DNA of 64,000 nt from Haliclystus octoradiatus (Eukaryota > Cnidaria > Staurozoa > Stauromedusae > Haliclystidae). Of this stretch, positions 57,512 through 64,000 are shown piece after piece; within the stretch, counting starts at the first letter, position 1, and every line of letters begins with the position of its first letter. The notes below the pieces were generated by a model. The model saw only the letters and a list, made by a program, of their open reading frames with translations, made no database searches and had not been told where the DNA came from. The stretch is from the NCBI GenBank assembly GCA_916610825.1, contig OU744451.1, forward strand, positions 23,200,349 through 23,264,348, read 5' to 3'. Position numbers and translations under genes: made by a program.

Positions 57512-59991
57512 TTAAAACTTTTTAACTTGTTCATCTTCAGATTGGAAGCCATTATTAATTTTACCATCCAAAGCATTGTAGCTTTTACCAGTTGATGTTC
57601 TTATTCTTGGACTTGATTGTTTTATGGTATCTTCTTCATTACCAGACTCTGATGATGAGTTATCAAGAGCCAATTTACGTTCTGTACTTTCAGCAAAATC
57701 CCTTCCTGCTAGAACCATACCATAACTGTCATCAACTGGTGTGATCTGACTGCGTTTAGAACTTGATCTTATTCTTGAAGCTTTTTTCGTGTCTGTAATA
57801 CTGTCATCCAATTCGGCTAAAAATGAATGTAATTATCCAATCAAATATTTTATATTCAATACTATTACCGGAGTTAGTGACTACCTGTTTAGCCGACCTT
57901 GCGAAACAATGAATTTAAAAAAAATGATCTATTCCCAAGATTCATAATGAGTGAACGGAAACCCTTTTTTCATCTTGCAACATAGTTCAGATAGCAGAGT
58001 ACCAGTTTATGAGAACATATAGTTAACCAGTACGTCTTCTCCTGGGCCCTAAACTTGTAGCTTTTGATTCTCTATTTTCTCCATGTTTTTTGTATGGCGA
58101 AATAATAATACTTTTATATGCGAAGCAGAACAAGGGACTGGCTTTGCCGTAATTGGTAGGTGAAGATGAGTCAGATATGTGATAGAATTATTCATAACAT
58201 GAAAAACATCTGTGTCATATTAAAGTGCTCAAACTACGTCTACAGTAGTGGGCAATGCATACCTCAAATAATAATCTAAAAATTGTGCTGTTTTAAAAGC
58301 TTAGATAGTACCGTATTTTCATATTAGTGGATTGCTTTTAGGCATACAGAAATAGAAAACAATAACAACAACAACAAACAACCGAAATACAAAAACAATA
58401 ACAATAATATAACAAAAAAACGGCACCAGCAAACATTAACAATGACTAAAAAACAACAAAGAACAACAACAATAACAACAAACAGCAAACAACAACAAAC
58501 AACGAAAACAACAGCACCAGCAAACAACAACAGAAACAAAAAACAGCACCAACAAAGAAGAACAAAGACTAAACAACAACAGCAACAACAAAGAACAACA
58601 ACAATAATAACAAACAGCAAACAACAACAAGCAACAGAAAATACAAAAACAACAAAAAAAGCAGCACCAACAAACAACAACAAAGGCTAAACAACAACAG
58701 CAACAACAAAGGGAAACAACAATAACAGAAAACAACAAACAGCAAACAACAACAAAGACAAAAACAACAAACGGCAACAGCAATAGAAATAACAATAACA
58801 ACAGATATACACATATACTTACAATGCATAAATGAGTTCAATTTTTGTTGCTTTTGTTTCTTCGATTCCATTTTCTTGTTTGTCTTTTCAAAATGATTAC
58901 TATTGATTTCAGTGAAATGCCTTTTCTTAAATAACTTTGTATGTTTATAAACAATATAAGCCAACAGTAATATTAAAACAATGACTCCTGCACCAATACC
59001 CAAAAGAACTGGCAACCAATTTGTTGTAACTTCAGGAGCAGGAGGTAATGTTACAGTTGTAGGTGGTGGTGGACGTGTTGTTGGCGGCAAGATTGTCAGA
59101 GCAAAAGCATCACCAGGAACAGATATAGCTATTGTGTTAGAATTGATACCATCTATCAATAGAGCATAAGCTTGTGCAGAAGTTAAACCAGTCTCATTTT
59201 GATTCAATTGTAAAAGTCTTAATACAAGTATAACACTTCCACAAGAGGTTTCATCAATAGCAACACGACTTGAATTAATAAAAATTGAATTTGATATACT
59301 TTCTTTGACATAACCAGTAAATTGAGTCTTGATAGTATTGTTAGCTAGATAGATTCGACAATCTGCTGATACACTAATAGTTAACGGTTCATTATTTTCA
59401 GGGATACCTGTAAGGAACAATATGTATAATTATTAACATGATTATCAGTACAATATTAATAAAAACGAAGGCAGTACTGAGAAAACTTGATTGAAATCTT
59501 CTTAATTTTTTATGGCTTTGCAGGTTATATGATTGTAATCTGGAAGATCGCTGTTCAATCACGATACGAGGACTATACATACATTAAGAATAAGTGCAAA
59601 GCGCAAATACAGTTGAATCCGGCAATAACTGTACGCTAGGGAGACAAACTATTTTACCGGTTTTGGCAGAATCCGTTGTTAGCAGTAAATATTTAGCAAA
59701 GTTTGACCGTAAATTATTCATTCTCGGAATTTTTCGGCTTGCTGTTATTAACAGAATACCGTTAAGTCCGGATCTGTTTTTACCAGATTTTACTGTGTAC
59801 ACACATTGATAGTCATAAGGGGGTATATATTAGATATTTTCGTAGACGTCGTGTGTATTTGGGCTTTGTCTTGCATAGCCTTGGAAGTCCTGCAGACATT
59901 GAAAATTCTTTATGAAATCACCGCAAATTCAGAACAAGTGATGTGAATTATGTTCAGTGAAATGTGCCATTCTGAATAATTTAACAAACAC

Positions 59992-60033
<42 letters not shown>

Positions 60034-63000
60034 TTATTCAGAACCATTAAGTTATACATAACTTTTTTTCAAAGGAATGATAATCCTGACCAGGAACAAA
60101 CAATCCTAAAGATCCGAATAAGTAAACACATAAATACTAGAAAAGCTATTAAAAAGTTGCAGAGTGAAGGAACGGAGTACCCGCATAACACGGGATTCAT
60201 ATTTCCAGATGGCTTCTGTGTTAAATATGTCTCAGTTGTAATCAATGCAAATGAGTACTTTTTTTACATATAAGTATAGATTACACTCTATATAATATTA
60301 AACATACAAACTTTTTATATATTATGTGCCGTCGCACACTATAGAGTAAGTTACATGATTTCGAATTAAACCCTTTCGATATTCCGTCTTCATATTTCCA
60401 GGGCATACTATTATTTTTGGATTAGACACATAGTGACTCTATTAACGCCTTCTGTGTCATGCTGGAATGAGTATATTAGACATCTGCTTTATTATAATTG
60501 TTATTTCGACATTTCATAGTAATTTATTCAAAATTTATATATTTTACTAACTGCTTTTTATTTGCGGCACTGTTGACATTCTCATGCGAGAAATATATTT
60601 TGGTCAATATTATATCCTCTCGTGGAATATAGTTTTTTTGCCATATTCTCACATCTTTGATGATAATATTTCAAGTGAGTTAAAACATCAACAACTAATA
60701 CATGGCAGCTTCTTTACAATAACACTCTAACAACAATGGAACTCGAATTAATTTGAGAGCAAAATCAAGGAACTTTCGGGGGAACTTTAAAGGTTTGAGT
60801 TGGACAGTAATAAAACTAAGATCTAAGAGCAACTCATAGGCTCAGAAAAATTTAATAGTTCTCATATAAAAACCGTGCAAGCCGATAATGCTAGTTTAAA
60901 TTTTCTTTACTTCTTAAAACCCGGTCATAGTTAACCGAACGTTGCGTTTGAACGATGAAAACACATTTTTAAATTTGCTATTGCCATTGATTATCAAAGC
61001 CGATGAGTAACAAAATTGTCATTCAAAAATGTCACCTTATCAATATTGAAACACAGGCTGTATACAGTATTAGAATTAAAAGTACATGTATAAGCTAATT
61101 ATGTTAACTTTATACAAGATTTAAACATGGATGGAGTTCCATGTATAATTACGGAAACTGGAATGTGTCAATAAATGTTTTTAAAACGCCGAAAATATGT
61201 TTTTAATAAATAGACAGGTGATAGACTATAGGTGAAATTATGTCCCACAAATGGCAGGATATATGTGCTATATATAAACAGTATGTAAAGCCGAAGCTTG
61301 TTCTTTTGAATTTGCCAAACAAACACTGCCTACGCCAAACATACAAACTATGGACATGTCTTTTTGGGTAACCAGCTGCTAAGTGATTATCTTGACAGCT
61401 CTTATACACATATATTCTTAACGCTATTCGCAGAGAGGGTATACAGCGTCAATGGGGCAGTTTCCTCGCATCTCTTAGACATTAGTGTTGTGCTCCATTT
61501 CGAATGTTTATTCCGTCTGTTTTAAGGCTATTATAAAAGCTTGCTTGTCGTCCTACATCAGGATCTTTATAGAGTAGGACCAATCGAGTCTTACCCCGGG
61601 GGGTAACTTCCATTGCGCTTCAATGGGGACGTTCAAATGGTACTTTGGCAAAATGACCATCAAAAAATTTTCCACAAGATACCCCAAATATATTTTTATG
61701 AATGACAGATTCAACCGAAAAAAATAAAAAATACAAAATTCACAGGCAAAATTTGTTTTTACAAAATGAAAAAATTGCAAAAGCGTCAAAAGGATACCTC
61801 AAAACATTTTCATGACTAAGCATACCCTAAACTTTTTTCTGGATTTTGAAAAAGGTACCCTTTAATATTTGAACATCCCCGTATACCAAAAGTATGGAAG
61901 TTACCCCTGGGGGTCTTTCCTTGATGTCCAATCCGATTATCTAGGTTTCGGTTGGACAAATGCCTATATACATCCTTTACTTTTCCCAATGCATTGAGAG
62001 TCAGAGCCATTTATTTACAAGAGTTGGGACACTCTTTCATGTACCGCTCTCAGCTCCCATTGGACAGATGCCAGTCACGTGAATTTATTGAAGGCATTTC
62101 CGTTCCGTCAAACCCAGGCTCGCGAAATTTAAAGAAAGTACGCCAGATTAAATTGAGAATTCGAAAAACATTTGTTCAAAACCTCGTTTTCAATGGAACA
62201 AAAATGACGATTTTCGAGTGCTAAAAGTTGCGTGTATTTTACAGATAAATAATTGCTCTGGATACAACCATAGACGTATTAAAAAATCAAATATTATCTA
62301 ATTGTCTATGGATGCAAACGAGGGTGTGACATAATGAAACAAGGTAAAGAAGTTCCACTATATATTAGGATAGTATAATATACACAAGTTATCGTGCATT
62401 GCTAGCTCAAGGCGAACCACGCTAGTGTTGTTGATCTTGATCTTGTCACTGTAAGAAATATCTCTAATATATATGCTTGCTTTTCATGGAATCAATTATC
62501 AAAGCTAAACCGAGCGGCATATATAGAGGTGATGTCCTTTCTATCAGTAAAATATGGTTGTTTTTGTGTTTATCAGTCGTGTCGCTATTTGCCATATTGG
62601 CATTTTATACAAGATGGCCAAACTCTGCTTTCAATAATCTCCCTCGGAGTTTCTTCAATGTATTGTATTCCAATATTTTAATTTGAAACATATGCATATC
62701 TAAGCACCTGGAAAATACAAGACAACACCGCAGAAAAAACTCCGAGGAAACTTATTTATAACTTACCCGTTACACTTGGGAAGACTGTTGGTGGTGTTTG
62801 TTGTGGCTCAGATGTTGTTGTTGTTGCTGCTGCTGTTGTCATGGGTACTTCAGTTGCACTTTCATTCTTTGCTAAGCCAGCATATATTGATAAAGAAGAA
62901 CAATAGCCTTTGAGATACCATTGACCAGACATTTCAACCATACTTGAATTACAACCAGTTGTATACCAGTGATTCCATGTATATCCTCGATACAACTGAA

Positions 63001-64000
63001 ATATAAAGATGAAAAAATATTTGATTAATAGCTGGCAATGTCACAACTAACACTAAGAAATAATATTGTGTTGTATTGTTTTCATTGCTTCAATCTGCAG
63101 TTTTATATAGATATCTTAATCAAGCTAATCGATTCTGTCAGATATTTGGAGCCTTCAGGCTGCACTGGTGTTTGGTTGCATGAAAATAGATTGGTTGAGA
63201 AATAGATACTTGAAGTACTTGATCTTCCCTCCCAGGGAGTATTCGATACTTTTTGTATGGAGGTGTGCCATTTCCAAAATCCTGCTAGCACCCCAAAATT
63301 GCAGATTTTGCTGAAAATCACACCCCACTGAAAATTGCAAAAAATGTAATATTTCCTGTCATTTTGCATCAAAAATGCCATTTTGGCACCTCACAGCAGG
63401 GGTCCGGGCACGCCACAGCAGGTTATTTCCTGGTTTCACAGCTTGAAACCGGAAATGATTTTGCGGGATTTCAAAATTGTAAAGCCTGGTTTCCATATAG
63501 CAAATTTGCCTGCGCCGTTGCCTGCGACATTTGCCTGGGTCACAGCCGTAGACATTTAATGATCTTTTTTCTATTGTTTCGACCGGATACCATTAGCCTT
63601 GCCTGCGTCATTTCAAAGTTGAACTCACTCCAACTTTGAAATCAGTCAGGCAAGGCAAGGCAAATTTGCTATATGGAAACCAGGCTTAAATTTGATACCC
63701 CAAGATTGTCAGCATGGTGCCAAGATGGTACCCAAAAAAATGGCGCATTTGATTACAATATTTATTACCTTTGTCAAATTCGAATATACAATTGTTGGTA
63801 AATTGATAATAAACGGTTTTCTATCTTCTTCAATTTCAAGACTTCCACCAGTCAATGGATTGTGAACATCAAAAAGATACAACTCAGTAACAAATTGTTC
63901 ATTTATTATTTCATGTGTAAAACGTTTCGAATCAAAAATAGCCATTGAAAGACAAAATCCATTACATATTTCATCATCATCACAATCCCATGAATCGTAC
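57512..64000 (-). CDS. Single-pass membrane protein with polycystin/REJ-like juxtamembrane region, last four exons (5' part outside window)
   Basis: Minus-strand exons 64000-63769, 62995-62767, 59407-58823 and 57816-57512 join in one frame through GT-AG introns (phases 0, 1, 1) to give 449 codons plus a stop. Order seen: a Cys-rich piece (SWDCDDDEICNGFC); a segment with VTELYLFDVHNPLTGGSL and PFIINLP, like the region before the GPS in polycystin-1/REJ proteins; a W/C-rich part (TWNHWYTTGC ... GYCSSLSIYAGLA) resembling a GPS without the HL/T cleavage site; a Thr/Pro-rich linker; a SEA-like block (FINSSRVAIDETSCGSVILVL); a second Pro/Thr stalk; a transmembrane helix (WLPVLLGIGAGVIVLILLL); and a Ser-rich cytoplasmic tail of about 140 residues ending EQVKKF. 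The PKD1/REJ assignment is inference; a one-TM architecture recalls sea urchin REJ1. Ligand unknown. Confidence 0.75.
58352..58802. repeat. (AAC)n-rich imperfect simple repeat
   Basis: About 450 bases of AAC/CAA triplets with interspersed AGCAAAC words, repeating longer units such as AACAAAGAACAACAACAATA. It lies in the last intron of the minus-strand gene, beginning 20 bases downstream of the donor site at 58823. The long Leu/Cys/Val open frames on either strand here are artefacts of the repeat. Confidence 0.93.
59990..60105 (-). mobile_element. 3' end fragment of a LINE with (ATG)n tail
   Basis: On the minus strand: CCTTTGAAAAAAAGTTATGT ... GGTTCTGAATAAATGATGAT followed by (ATG)n (about 14 triplets). 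The same ending (CCTTTGAAAAAAGGTTCTAT ... GAATAAATGA) closes the LINE remnant at 4690-5290, so both are 3' ends of one family. Lies in the 59408-62766 intron. Confidence 0.7.
60106..61595. other. Intron sequence of the minus-strand gene, nothing recognised
   Basis: AT-rich intron between exons 62995-62767 and 59407-58823; no coding signal or clear repeat seen apart from the elements listed separately. Confidence 0.4.
61596..61914. repeat. MITE family 'GGGGTAACTTCCATTG', copy 2
   Basis: Starts CCCCGGGGGGTAACTTCCAT and ends ATGGAAGTTACCCCTGGGGG, giving inverted termini of about 20 bases. The interior is colinear with 51022-51350. The short flanks give no clear target duplication. Confidence 0.9.
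63482..63687. repeat. MITE with AAGCCTGGTTTCCATATAGC termini, probable TAA duplication
   Basis: The left AAGCCTGGTTTCCATATAGC and the right GCTATATGGAAACCAGGCTT are exact inverse copies, extending to CAAATTTGCC/GGCAAATTTG. The flanks fit a 3-base TAA duplication as in PIF/Harbinger-type elements. In the intron between 63769 and 62995. Confidence 0.85.

Noticed and set aside
58324-58801. Open frames of 119-121 aa rich in Leu, Cys and Val on the minus strand, and a Gln/Thr/Asn-rich frame on the plus strand
   Set aside because: They are translations of the (AAC)n simple repeat inside an intron; every frame is low complexity.
59594-59809. Overlapping 71- and 72-aa frames on both strands
   Set aside because: Intronic, and the sequence has a loose palindromic character; no protein similarity recognised.

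Overview
The window is a piece of an AT-rich animal (metazoan) genome. The genes are broken by spliceosomal introns, and the rest is filled with tRNA-derived SINEs, LINEs, hAT-type and foldback DNA transposons and microsatellites. A U12-type AT-AC intron, a KIF28-type kinesin-3, a GT10 fucosyltransferase, an intronless rhodopsin-like GPCR and a polycystin/REJ-like membrane protein point to an invertebrate metazoan that kept the minor spliceosome. I cannot name the species; cnidarians and invertebrate deuterostomes such as tunicates fit equally well from sequence alone. No bacterial-style operons or CRISPR arrays are present.

Layout. (1) 1-1138, minus: 5' part of a GT10 fucosyltransferase gene running off the left edge, with a decayed fragment of a related copy just upstream (about 1262-1400). 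(2) 1139-3789: divergent intergenic region holding three foldback elements. (3) 3790-32771, plus: a complete 27-exon kinesin-3 gene of the KIF28/KLP-6 type, reconstructed here in one consistent frame (3006 coding bases, 1001 residues) and ending in a CaaX box. Its introns are packed with a palindromic repeat built from GTTCATGAAC, plus SINEs and a 2-kb foldback element. (4) 33520-36609, minus: complete four-exon prefoldin subunit 4 gene whose third intron is a textbook U12 AT-AC intron. (5) 36610-48163: no intact gene. It holds a large inverted duplication of the prefoldin promoter region (one arm split by a 1.6-kb hAT element with a perfect 8-bp target duplication, the other arm preserving the empty site), a decayed transposase and small MITEs. 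(6) 48164-49171, plus: single-exon orphan GPCR. (7) 51749-56228: an apparently full-length non-LTR retrotransposon sitting inside an (AC)n microsatellite, with ORF1 (PHD finger plus RRM-like region) and ORF2 (endonuclease/RT) in the same frame and separated by one TGA. (8) 57512-64000, minus: last four exons of a single-pass membrane protein with a polycystin/REJ-like juxtamembrane region, continuing beyond the right edge.

The cellular genes (glycosylation, microtubule transport, chaperone, receptor, membrane protein) show no shared pathway; this is an ordinary stretch of chromosome. The points of most interest are the repeat swarm almost confined to the introns of one gene, the U12 intron, the putative lipid-anchored kinesin, the microsatellite-resident LINE with ORFs joined through a stop codon, and the natural empty/filled pair for the hAT insertion.
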